Source: Bacteroidota bacterium (GTDB lineage Bacteria; Bacteroidota; Bacteroidia; Chitinophagales; Saprospiraceae). Taken from it: DNA of 7,254 nt. Location of the stretch: contig JAJRQS010000387.1 in the NCBI GenBank assembly GCA_024280135.1, forward strand, positions 1 to 7,254, read 5' to 3'. The position numbers and the translations under genes were made by a program. Positions 1 to 7,059 of the stretch are shown one piece after another. The stretch's first letter is position 1. Every line of letters begins with the position of its first letter. The notes under the pieces were generated by a model. The model ran no database searches, was not told the origin of the DNA, and was given only the letters and a program-made list of their open reading frames with translations.

Positions 1-2
1 AA

Positions 3-80
3 AAAACTGAGCCAATCACTGTAAATTTGGCTAAATCCCCTCGATTAGAGATTGCTCAACGAATAAGTAAATTATTTTAG
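3..80 (+). CDS. 3' end of an unidentified protein gene (partial)
   Basis: One frame is open from the window edge to a TAG at 78-80 and encodes 25 residues ending in SPRLEIAQRISKLF. The composition, with alternating charged and aliphatic residues, looks like a real amphipathic C-terminal helix and not random AT-rich sequence. The gene start lies outside the window and I do not recognise the family. The gap to the next gene's ATG is 74 bp and contains a perfect palindrome, so the next gene is probably transcribed separately. The main doubt is that so short a piece could be open by chance. Confidence 0.45.
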   Translation, partial: KTEPITVNLAKSPRLEIAQRISKLF

Positions 81-131
81 GAATTGATTTTAGCTACGGT
101 CAATTGACCAAACTTGCTCATTAATTGAGTG
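81..131 (+). promoter_or_regulatory. Upstream region of the protease gene with a 12-bp perfect palindrome
   Basis: Bases 98-109 read GGTCAATTGACC, a perfect palindrome and so a possible dimer-binding operator. The block around it, from GATTTTAGCTACGGTCAA through AATTGAGTG (123-131), has a recognisable counterpart at 3221-3274 upstream of the decayed lipoprotein gene. In both places AATTGAGTG ends 23-26 bp before an ATG followed by AAAAAT. The second copy keeps only the left half of the palindrome, CGGTCAA. A role as promoter or operator is inference; no well-spaced -33/-7 pair is evident. Confidence 0.3.
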
Positions 132-154
132 AGTATATTTTTAAATTTGATGAA

Positions 155-2311
155 ATGAAAAATTTATTATTTGTATGGTTGTTTTTTCTGCCCATGGTTT
201 TATTTGGTCAGAAAGCGAATTATGATTCTCCAAAGTTTAACAGCTTTTTAACAAGCAGTAAAATGCAAGAGATTAGATTGTTATCTGATACGATATATAA
301 TGGAGGAAAAATTATTTTCAGATATGAAGAAGTAAATTCTTTTAAGTCCTTAGATGATTATCTTCCATTTTTTAATTTAGGAGAAAATGTGACCTTTGAA
401 GTTGCAAGTGAGAAGCAGAGTAGGTTTGATAAAGACAAATTATACACCAGATATGAGCAATTTTACAAGGGTATTCTTGTAGATGGTGGAGGTGTTACTG
501 CTGGGTATATCAAGACTCATGGGGGTACAACTACCACAGACGGTGGTCCTTGTGATCGGCTCCAAATGCTTGCGCCGTACTTTTTTTCGGATATAAATAT
601 TTCTGTTGTTCCAACAATAAGTGAAAAACAGATTCGAGAATTATTGGGTGTAAGTAGCATGAAAGCAGACCTAATTATTACAACAAATATAAGAAATGAT
701 TTTGAGTATCTGTTGACTTGGAAGGTTAACCACGGTCGTAAGGTTTCTTGGATTGATGCAAATTCCAGTGAGATTTTAAAATCAATTGATGCAATTATGC
801 ACAAAAATGCACCAACTGAAGACTATGGTATTCAAGATATGCTAGATTTTACTGTTGGAGGAATAACCTCTCTCGAATCAGGAGATTTAGATGAGAATCC
901 AAATGTCGATCGATTTGTTAGAACGTATGACTTTGCTGGCAAGAATATTTATGAAACGAAGATTACAGATTTTAAAATGGGTTTGATACCTACTTCGGCT
1001 ATAAATGAGGATTGGTCGAATGGCAATGCTCCAAACAATGTATTTCAGGCACATTTTATTGCAAGTGCAGTATCTAATTTTTATGCTGAAGAACTTGATA
1101 TTAATTTTAATACTTTACACGTTGGAGCAAATTGTACTGAGCTAAATGCTGGAGCTTTACCCACGTCTAGTTTGACTGAAGGTTGGATTGTAGTTGGCGA
1201 GTCCAATTCAAGTACCTTAGCTGAAGTAGATATAATTGGGCATGAACTTGCTCATGTGTATTTAAATGGATTTCTTAATTATTCAGAAGCTGGTAATGCT
1301 TCTTTACAAGAAGGCTTAGCAGATATGTATGGAACATATATAGAGTCTTTATTTCAAGGAAATTTAGATTGGCAAGGGGGAGATGAAGTTCCTATTGACG
1401 GAAGAGATTTAGAAAATCCTAGTTTTACATGCTATACAGATGTTGAAGATTTTACATTTGAGGAAAGCCATTTAAGGTCTACTCCGCTAGGTCATTGGTT
1501 TTATCTCATTACGGAGGGAGATAGTGGGATCCCTTCACTTGGCATTGAGCGTGCTATAACTATTGTTGATGAATCGCTAACACTTTTAGGGAGCAATTCT
1601 GATTATCAAGAATTACTCGATGCGACAATAACGGTTGTTAGTGAAGAATTTGGGATTTGTTCTAAGGAGTATTACTCTGTTACAGAAGCTTGGGCTTCAA
1701 TATGTTTAGGAGATGAACTCGATATAAGATGCCCAGGGTCGCTCCGAGGAAACTATTCAGTGTGTGAAGAAAGTGACTATTTAAATGTGTGGGTAAATGG
1801 AGCTTCTTTTCCTGATTACAAATGGTTATTAAAAGGAAGAGAAGCTCTTAACTATGAGAATTGTTGTTTTCCACAGAGTGGTAATCACGTTTATGGTGGT
1901 AATAGTTTGACAATTATTGATTTTCCACATCATCCTTTCTACCCTCAGTATTTAAGGATAGAAGCAACTCCTTTTGGTTATTTTCCAAACATAAAACTTA
2001 CATTTAAAGTTAAAATTGAAGATTGTGATGGAGATGACCCAACATGTGAAGAGTATTATAATAATAGTTCCCATACTACGAATGAATCTTCTACGCTAAA
2101 TAATGAAGCAAAATTATTTCTATCTAATTTGGAAAAACTTAAAGGTTCAAAAGTAAGTATAATTGATTTATTGGGCCGACCAATTTATAATGGAGAGTTT
2201 GATGATTTTCATTTTAATTCAGAGCAATTCATTGGTAATTTTGTCTTTGTTGTTTTGCAAAGGACAGGTGAAGTTATAAAGTTTGAAACTCATTTTTTGA
2301 ATAACAAGTAA
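155..2311 (+). CDS. Secreted M4-like (thermolysin family) zinc metalloprotease with T9SS-type sorting domain
   Basis: Predicted secreted zinc endopeptidase of 718 residues. I start at the ATG (155) and not the in-frame TTG at 125, because the ATG places a signal peptide (MKNLLFVWLFFLPMVLFGQ) at the N-terminus. Residues 99-112 (RYEQFYKGILVDGG) match the FTP propeptide motif, and about 188-208 (TWKVN...WIDANSSEIL) look PepSY-like, so a zymogen is expected. The catalytic site is HELAH (363-367), with a third ligand E386 in QEGLADMYG. H439 in HLRSTPLGHWFYLI aligns with thermolysin His231. The substrate-binding and calcium-site region before HELAH is poorly conserved, so it is a divergent M4 member. 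About 515-630 is a Cys-rich, Ig-like stretch. The last ~55 residues (KVSIIDLLGRPIYNGEF...) resemble a type A T9SS C-terminal domain, which implies export across the outer membrane and cleavage or anchoring. A terminator follows directly. Substrate unknown. Confidence 0.87.
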   Translation: MKNLLFVWLFFLPMVLFGQKANYDSPKFNSFLTSSKMQEIRLLSDTIYNGGKIIFRYEEVNSFKSLDDYLPFFNLGENVTFEVASEKQSRFDKDKLYTRYEQFYKGILVDGGGVTAGYIKTHGGTTTTDGGPCDRLQMLAPYFFSDINISVVPTISEKQIRELLGVSSMKADLIITTNIRNDFEYLLTWKVNHGRKVSWIDANSSEILKSIDAIMHKNAPTEDYGIQDMLDFTVGGITSLESGDLDENPNVDRFVRTYDFAGKNIYETKITDFKMGLIPTSAINEDWSNGNAPNNVFQAHFIASAVSNFYAEELDINFNTLHVGANCTELNAGALPTSSLTEGWIVVGESNSSTLAEVDIIGHELAHVYLNGFLNYSEAGNASLQEGLADMYGTYIESLFQGNLDWQGGDEVPIDGRDLENPSFTCYTDVEDFTFEESHLRSTPLGHWFYLITEGDSGIPSLGIERAITIVDESLTLLGSNSDYQELLDATITVVSEEFGICSKEYYSVTEAWASICLGDELDIRCPGSLRGNYSVCEESDYLNVWVNGASFPDYKWLLKGREALNYENCCFPQSGNHVYGGNSLTIIDFPHHPFYPQYLRIEATPFGYFPNIKLTFKVKIEDCDGDDPTCEEYYNNSSHTTNESSTLNNEAKLFLSNLEKLKGSKVSIIDLLGRPIYNGEFDDFHFNSEQFIGNFVFVVLQRTGEVIKFETHFLNNK

Positions 2312-2326
2312 CTTCTTTGAGAAACT

Positions 2327-2353
2327 AAGGTTCGGCTTTCTAAGCCGAACCTT
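2327..2353 (+). terminator. Intrinsic terminator after the metalloprotease gene
   Basis: A perfect 12-bp stem (AAGGTTCGGCTT paired with AAGCCGAACCTT) with a 3-base TCT loop lies 15 bp after the protease stop. It is followed by TATTAAAATT, a weak U-tract. Its GC core stands out in AT-rich surroundings. The stem is symmetrical, but both flanking genes are on the plus strand, so it most likely ends the protease transcript. The downstream gene begins only 23 bp later, so that gene either has an unseen promoter or depends on readthrough. Confidence 0.85.
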
Positions 2354-2376
2354 TATTAAAATTAAAAATAAACAAA

Positions 2377-3060
2377 ATGAGAATACATATTGCATATTTA
2401 TTTTTTCTTTTAATAGTATTCCCTCTTCACCTTTTTTCTCAGACAAGTGTTTTGCCTTTTGTCGGAGGAATGGTTAATTATTCATTGTTTGAGGATATTC
2501 CGAAAAATACTTTCCTTAATGGATTGAATAATATTGAGCAAAATTGGGTTCTAGTACCATTCATTGGCTTAAGTGTTGAACAACAAATACTCAAAAGATT
2601 TGAGGTGGGTGTTAATGGTTATATTTCAAGAATTAAGCATGAAGAAATAGCTCAAGGTGGTTTTGTAGGAAACACCTATTCGATGTATACAACAAATACT
2701 TTTCAAGCCGATATTCAATGTCTATTTTTACTATATTCAAATTTACATATAAGTTCGGGAGTAAGACTAATGAATGTAAGGTTTAGTAAAAGGTTGGGTG
2801 ATGAAAGTTACCCTAATTCGGGAACTTGGACATGGGCAGTTTCCAGCCAGAAAGGAATTCATTTTATTGGTTACGTAGGAGGAGTCAGTTATGATATAGG
2901 AGCTCTAAAACTAGGCATAAATTATGTTTCTTTGACTAAAACGAAACGAAATGACTCTGCTTGGACTAAGAATAAAGCTTTTGAAATGACAATATCATAT
3001 AGAATTCAAATTTTAAAAAAGGGAAAAAAAAGCAATAAAACGAAATGCCCAAAATTTTAA
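2377..3060 (+). CDS. Predicted small outer-membrane beta-barrel protein
   Basis: A 227-residue protein with a clear Sec signal peptide (MRIHIAYLFFLLIVFPLHLFSQ), so it is exported to the periplasm or outer membrane. The mature part is a run of alternating polar/hydrophobic, aromatic-rich segments typical of amphipathic beta strands: about 59-70, 75-84, 106-119, 122-135, 162-173, 177-186 and 201-212. Glycine-rich turns separate them. This fits the small 'outer membrane beta-barrel' proteins common in Bacteroidota, but I recognise no specific subfamily. The last strand (FEMTISYRIQI) is followed by a Lys-rich tail (KKGKKSNKTKCPKF) that is not typical of a barrel end and may be a C-terminal extension. 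The ATG has an A-rich leader, AAAAATAAACAAA, and no Shine-Dalgarno sequence, as expected in this phylum. A terminator lies between it and the protease gene, so a shared function is not implied. Confidence 0.72.
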   Translation: MRIHIAYLFFLLIVFPLHLFSQTSVLPFVGGMVNYSLFEDIPKNTFLNGLNNIEQNWVLVPFIGLSVEQQILKRFEVGVNGYISRIKHEEIAQGGFVGNTYSMYTTNTFQADIQCLFLLYSNLHISSGVRLMNVRFSKRLGDESYPNSGTWTWAVSSQKGIHFIGYVGGVSYDIGALKLGINYVSLTKTKRNDSAWTKNKAFEMTISYRIQILKKGKKSNKTKCPKF

Positions 3061-3116
3061 AATGGTATCTTTTGTTTAAATAATAAGATGGAATACAGAA
3101 AAAGAAGAAAGAAAAC

Positions 3117-3208
3117 TTTCGCTAACAAGCGATGATGACATCAGCCTCCCTTTGCCGCAGGCGCAACACAAAGTGAGCCCGCTGCATATCGCAGAGACGT
3201 CAGCGAAA
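3117..3208. repeat. GC-rich nested inverted-repeat element (REP/MITE-like)
   Basis: A 92-bp block, clearly richer in GC than its flanks, is bounded by the inverted pair TTTCGCT (3117-3123) and AGCGAAA (3202-3208). Further pairs nest inside: GCGAT (3129-3133) with ATCGC (3188-3192), CAGC (3142-3145) with GCTG (3181-3184), and CTTTG (3150-3154) with CAAAG (3169-3173). A small GCC-GCA-GGC hairpin (3154-3162) can form at the tip. One arm also contains a self-dyad, TGATGACATCA (3133-3143). The layout suggests a folded RNA or cruciform and resembles dispersed intergenic palindromic elements. Only one copy is in the window, so its repeat nature is inferred. It has no open frame with a plausible start. 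Confidence 0.55.
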
Positions 3209-3220
3209 ATTATGAAAAAA

Positions 3221-3274
3221 GAAATGATTCTAGCTATCGGTCAAACTCACTAAGGCTCTTTGGTAAATTGAGTG
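3221..3274 (+). promoter_or_regulatory. Second copy of the protease-type upstream region
   Basis: GATTCTAGCTATCGGTCAA (3226-3244) and AATTGAGTG (3266-3274) repeat, with a few substitutions and small indels, the elements found 5' of the protease gene (GATTTTAGCTACGGTCAA and AATTGAGTG). The distance between the two elements is 21 bp here and 19 bp there. This copy precedes the ATG of the decayed lipoprotein gene. It could be a shared promoter or operator, or the remnant of a duplication. The sequence shows the similarity; the function is inference. Confidence 0.3.
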
Positions 3275-3300
3275 TTGAATTTACTGTTATATGTTTAAAA

Positions 3301-3562
3301 ATGAAAAATATTTTCCTATTTTTCCTGATTTCCTGATTTCTATTTTACTCATGTAAAAAGATAGATGTTGGACTAAAAGAGAAGCCTGATGCAACGGTTA
3401 ATACCGTATCCGATAGAAATTCTTCAAAAAGGTTTTCGTTTCAAGAAGTGTATAATTGGAGGTGTAAACTTACCTTTATTAATTCTTTCCAGCCCTTTGA
3501 GGTCTCCGTCAAATGCCTATGGGTATTTCGCCAGATTTAGTGTGCTTGATAAAGAAATGTAA
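3301..3562 (+). pseudogene. Decayed lipoprotein gene (in-frame stop plus frame break)
   Basis: The ATG at 3301 opens a lipoprotein-type signal (MKNIFLFFLIS, stop, FLFYSCKK) with the candidate lipidated Cys at 3352-3354. It is interrupted by TGA at 3334-3336, inside an 8-bp tandem duplication of TTTCCTGA (3321-3336). After the stop the same frame runs through a hydrophilic linker (KKIDVGLKEKPDATVNTVSD) to TAG at 3538-3540, but becomes less protein-like. The +1 frame, open from 3389 to TAA at 3560-3562, then looks better (IIGGVNLPLLILSS, SNAYGYFARFSVLDKEM). I read this as the start and end of a lipoprotein gene joined after a frameshift and probably a large internal deletion. The family is not recognisable. 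A short intact 57-residue ORF at 3389-3562 is possible but less likely. Confidence 0.5.
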
Positions 3563-3578
3563 GTTGCATCTGCATCTT

Positions 3579-4772
3579 TTATTTTAAGACCACATCATGC
3601 TTTCCTGCCCATTGTTTTAGATCCTGTTTTCCAATGGCAGCCGCCATCAAATCCGGAAATAAATCAGGCGTACAAGCAAAAACAGGAATCTCTAATTGGT
3701 TAACCTGCTTGGCAATACTTTTGTCGTAAGACGGGATGCCCTCATCATTTAGCGCAAGCAAAACAATCACTTGCACACCATTTTGCTTTAAGTCTTTCAT
3801 TTTTTTGAGCATCCTTTTTTCAGAACCCATTTCATACAAATCGGTGATTAAAACCAAAATGGTGTCCGTGGGTTTTTCCACTATTTTTTTGCAATAGCCC
3901 AAGGCTTTATTAATGTCCGTACCACCGCCCAACTGAACCCCAAAAAGCAAATCGACTGGATCTTTTAAGTCTTTTGTCAAATCTGTTACTTCCGTATCGA
4001 AAACAACCATCTTGGTTTTTACACTAGGCAAGGATGCCATCACAGAGCCAAAAATACCAGAGTAAACCACCGAGCTACCCATAGACCCGCTTTGGTCCAA
4101 ACACAAAATGATGTCCTTTAGGCTTCTACGATTTTTGCGACCATAGCCAAAGAGTTGTTCGGGTATTACCGTTTTGTATGCTGGTTGATAATTTTTTAAA
4201 TTTCGTAAAATGGTTTTGCCCCAATTGATTTCATTGTATCGTGGACGACGATTGGGGATACTGCGGTTGATGGCACCCGAAATGGCTTGCTTTAAATCCG
4301 TTTCTAGTTTTTGCAGGAGTTCATCCACTACTTTTTGGATAACTCTACGAGCCGTATCTTTTGTTTTGGAAGGAATGAGTTTACCCAATTCCATCAACGT
4401 TGCCACCAAGTGGACGGAAGGTTCTGCCTGCTCTAAAATCTCAGGCTCCATCATCATCTTCTCTTTCAATTCTGGAAATTGCATCGCATCATGTTGCATG
4501 ATATCGACGACTGATTTTGGAAAATACTTTCTGATGTCCCCAAGCCATCGAGCGATACCGGGATTAGATGCACCTCGGCCGGCCGACCTTTTTTCCATAC
4601 CGCCTTCTCCTACTCCATATTCAAAACTTTCGCGTTTTTCAAATTCATATAGAGCCCCGAGTGCTTTGTCTCTTTCCAAGTCATAGCCCGCTAATTGGCA
4701 ACCGGTACCATCGGCTTCATCACCACCCAAAACCAATCGCCACCGTTTTAAATTTGTAGATTCTGTGTCCAT
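3579..4772 (-). CDS. VWA domain protein with intact MIDAS (CoxE-like, partner of DUF5682)
   Basis: A 397-residue cytoplasmic protein with no signal peptide or membrane segment. The N-terminal part (about 5-210) carries the family's typical RWRLVLGGDEADGTGCQL opening, followed by RWLGDIRKYFP and INWGKTILRNLKNY. The C-terminal VWA domain (about 218-380) has a full metal-ion-dependent adhesion site: D226, S228 and S230 in DQSGSMG, T285 in GGGTDI, and D311 in LITDLYEMG. Proteins of this type usually act with MoxR-type AAA ATPases in metal-cofactor insertion, protein remodelling or proposed conflict systems. The direct partner here is the DUF5682 gene, which ends 2 bp before this ATG, so the two are surely co-transcribed and probably translationally coupled. 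The length and motifs look complete, with no sign of decay. The biochemical role of this subfamily is not established to my knowledge. Confidence 0.9.
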   Translation of the reverse strand: MDTESTNLKRWRLVLGGDEADGTGCQLAGYDLERDKALGALYEFEKRESFEYGVGEGGMEKRSAGRGASNPGIARWLGDIRKYFPKSVVDIMQHDAMQFPELKEKMMMEPEILEQAEPSVHLVATLMELGKLIPSKTKDTARRVIQKVVDELLQKLETDLKQAISGAINRSIPNRRPRYNEINWGKTILRNLKNYQPAYKTVIPEQLFGYGRKNRRSLKDIILCLDQSGSMGSSVVYSGIFGSVMASLPSVKTKMVVFDTEVTDLTKDLKDPVDLLFGVQLGGGTDINKALGYCKKIVEKPTDTILVLITDLYEMGSEKRMLKKMKDLKQNGVQVIVLLALNDEGIPSYDKSIAKQVNQLEIPVFACTPDLFPDLMAAAIGKQDLKQWAGKHDVVLK

Positions 4773-4774
4773 TA

Positions 4775-7042
4775 TTATAAATTTAAAATCGTTTTAGCGG
4801 AAAGTAAAGAAGCTAGTGCCATTTCTGAATCAAAGTTTTGATCGGGTTGCATAGCTATTGTGTATTCACTATCAGTGCCGATTCCTTTTTTTGCTTTTTC
4901 TCCAATTTGGCGACGCTCATTATTGCTAAAATTAGAAAAGGTACGCCTTAAGATAGGCAGTAAATCATCAAATATCTTTTCGTCTAAGTCATACATCCAA
5001 TTGTACAAAATATTCCAAATTGTATTATCTAATATTAAAATCATCGCACTCCCTTTTAGAAAGCCTTCTATCCATGCTGCTGAATGCATCGGTTCTTCGC
5101 CAACAGACAAAGCTCTTGAAAATCCTGCCTGCACTTTTTGAGAATCAAACCGCTGGGCATCTAAAAGGATGCGATAAGTAGCTCCTTGAATTAAATAGGA
5201 CACCCCGATTTCATTTGACGTTTGTTCTAAAGCATCTATCCAATCATTCACTAATTCCTCCGAACCTAGTAAGGTGATGACTTCATTTAATTTGGAGATT
5301 AAATTAAAAATTCGGATAGCCATCTCATCATCTAATCCATAACAAGCAGTAGGTAAATTAATATTTATTTTTGATAATAAATTATGAATGAGGTTTAGCA
5401 AAACAGCTTGATCTGTTTGCCTAATATCACTGTACCTAGAAATTTCAATCAACGGAATGACCGCTTCTAAAAGCAAGGCGACATCACTACTCAAACTCAC
5501 GACTTTCTCAATTCTATTTATGATAAAGTCCACAGAATCAAATAGTTCTGCTATAATTGAGGATTGAATCAACTGGGTCAATTGTCCGACATCATTGCTG
5601 TTTTTAGCCATGTCATTGACGTAATTTTGGGCAGCCATTTCTATGTCATTGCCCCAAATGGCTTTGTCAATTATTTGCAACATAATCTCGGGTTGCCAAG
5701 CCAAAGTCCACACTTCTTTAAAAGTTCCTTTGGAACGGACTGTTTTTAACTCTGCCCATTTTATTTCTAATACAGCTAACCGATGCAAAAAAATACTTTT
5801 CTCCAATCCCCTTGGTTCTCGCAGATCTAATTGGTAAGTTTTTTCATCCTCTCGGATTTGTAAACGATATCGTTTTACTTTTTTATCGAAGTCTGTTTGG
5901 ATGGGTAGCTTGGGCATGTCTGCGGGTACCCGCCCCATGCTTTTTCCTATCGTTAAGTTTTCTTTGACATAATTCAGCTGAACATCATCCCCCATACAAA
6001 TGACCGAAATAATGGCTTCATCCATCTCTGCTAAACCGGGTCGGCTTAGGTTACGCATGGCAGCCAATGAAGTCGCCAGTCGATAGGTTTCAATGACATG
6101 TGCGGTCGATACATCAAACTCTTTTTCCCTAAAAACGCTCGCCGCTTTTATCAGCCATTTTTTTCCATCATCCTGTTGATACTTCCATAGATGCTCATAC
6201 CAACCTGGAGAATCCAATCCAGCCCCATATCCAGATCGCCAGGAGAGCCTAGAATTTAGCCATGGAATCCAAGAAGTTTTAACTTTCTTCTTGGGCAGTT
6301 TTTTCATCAATGCTTGATCGGATTTTTTCTTTTCAGCATACTTCAAAAGAGCAGGCGCATGCCAAGCACCACAAACAAAAACTATTTTTTCAAAACCCTC
6401 TTTTTGAGCTTTGCGAATGGCTTCTCGCATAAAAGCTTCTCTCAATTCATTTTCATGATAATCTATATTGACATAATTTTGCCGCAAGGCAGTCATCACA
6501 GATAACACCGCTTCAAAATGTTCAGCCGCTGAAACCAATTGCTTTTGTTCAAAATAATGCTCCCACCACAAATCTGCACTAGTATAGCCATCCGCTTGCG
6601 CAATTGCCTCCAAGGGTCTTGGGTGAACGGGCAGTGGAAATTTTTCTACTTCCTGGTTTTCTTCGTTACCTTCTACTTCCTCCGCCTCTAAAGATTGGGC
6701 CTTTTTTTCTTGCTCGGCCGCTTCGATTCCATAGGAATATTGAAGGGGTAAATCTGCGGTTAGTAATTTAATATTATTCGCTTGCGCAAAAATAAAAGCC
6801 TGCCATTCAGGAGAGTATTCCGCAAATGGGTAAAAAGCAGATTGCTTTAAATTATCGGGATTATAGGTTAAAATGGCTAAGGGTGGCTTAAATCTTTTTA
6901 GGTCAATCGCCTCGATGCTTTCCATTAATTCCATGGGTCCTTCGACTAGAATTAAGTCGGGTTGTATTTCTTTGAGTCGCTGGGCGGTGTTAATAGCCGA
7001 GCCGACTCCATGATGCCGTATGCCTAAAATATTGATTTCCAA
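4775..7042 (-). CDS. DUF5682 family protein with two GxxH motifs (TraB/Tiki/EreA-like)
   Basis: A 755-residue protein, first gene of the operon with the VWA gene. The N-terminal region (1-230) begins GIRHHGVGSA (7-16), continues VEGP (33-36) and YSPEW (76-80), and ends VFVCGAWHAPALL (221-232). The two GxxH motifs (GIRH 7-10, GAWH 225-228) plus an early Glu are the hallmark of the TraB/Tiki/EreA/ChaN group, so a metal-dependent hydrolase-like fold is inferred. A Glu-rich low-complexity insert (about 108-134) splits this domain. SRLSWRSGYGAGLDSPGWYEHLW (264-286) is conserved in DUF5682 as I recall it. The remainder is mainly helical and poorly recognisable. The start codon is TTG (7042-7040): an in-frame TAA lies four codons upstream and the next ATG (Met37) would remove the first GxxH motif. 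No signal peptide; cytoplasmic. No MoxR ATPase partner is within the window. Confidence 0.87.
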   Translation of the reverse strand: MEINILGIRHHGVGSAINTAQRLKEIQPDLILVEGPMELMESIEAIDLKRFKPPLAILTYNPDNLKQSAFYPFAEYSPEWQAFIFAQANNIKLLTADLPLQYSYGIEAAEQEKKAQSLEAEEVEGNEENQEVEKFPLPVHPRPLEAIAQADGYTSADLWWEHYFEQKQLVSAAEHFEAVLSVMTALRQNYVNIDYHENELREAFMREAIRKAQKEGFEKIVFVCGAWHAPALLKYAEKKKSDQALMKKLPKKKVKTSWIPWLNSRLSWRSGYGAGLDSPGWYEHLWKYQQDDGKKWLIKAASVFREKEFDVSTAHVIETYRLATSLAAMRNLSRPGLAEMDEAIISVICMGDDVQLNYVKENLTIGKSMGRVPADMPKLPIQTDFDKKVKRYRLQIREDEKTYQLDLREPRGLEKSIFLHRLAVLEIKWAELKTVRSKGTFKEVWTLAWQPEIMLQIIDKAIWGNDIEMAAQNYVNDMAKNSNDVGQLTQLIQSSIIAELFDSVDFIINRIEKVVSLSSDVALLLEAVIPLIEISRYSDIRQTDQAVLLNLIHNLLSKININLPTACYGLDDEMAIRIFNLISKLNEVITLLGSEELVNDWIDALEQTSNEIGVSYLIQGATYRILLDAQRFDSQKVQAGFSRALSVGEEPMHSAAWIEGFLKGSAMILILDNTIWNILYNWMYDLDEKIFDDLLPILRRTFSNFSNNERRQIGEKAKKGIGTDSEYTIAMQPDQNFDSEMALASLLSAKTILNL

Positions 7043-7059
7043 AGGATTGCTTTATTGGA

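Larger units (their letters stand above)
3061..3578. other. 518-bp stretch without an intact gene
   Basis: Between the beta-barrel gene and the stop of the convergent VWA gene lie three things. First is an A-rich spacer with nothing recognisable (3061-3116). Next is a GC-rich nested palindrome (3117-3208). Last is a decayed lipoprotein gene with its upstream region (about 3221-3562). No long open frame spans the stretch on either strand, and I see no convincing terminator for the VWA gene in it. Confidence 0.7.

Noticed and set aside
142..149. TAAATTTG as a -7 promoter element for the protease gene
   Set aside because: It ends only 5 bp before the ATG, would give an essentially leaderless transcript, and has no -33 element at a suitable distance; AT-rich sequence makes chance matches likely.
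125..154. Upstream TTG start for the metalloprotease
   Set aside because: It would add ten charged and aromatic residues in front of a typical signal peptide; the ATG at 155 is the better start.
517..804. 95-codon open frame on the minus strand inside the protease gene
   Set aside because: It overlaps the FTP/PepSY-like propeptide coding region, has no recognisable features and ends in a low-complexity run.
2236..2243. TAATTTTG as a promoter for the beta-barrel gene
   Set aside because: A transcript from here would have to pass the strong terminator at 2327-2353.
2219..2446. 75-codon minus-strand frame spanning the terminator
   Set aside because: It crosses the intrinsic terminator and overlaps the ends of two well-supported plus-strand genes.
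4210..4686. 158-codon open frame on the plus strand inside the VWA gene
   Set aside because: It lies antisense to a strongly conserved VWA coding region, and its translation is Ser/Arg-rich with no domain; it is a shadow.
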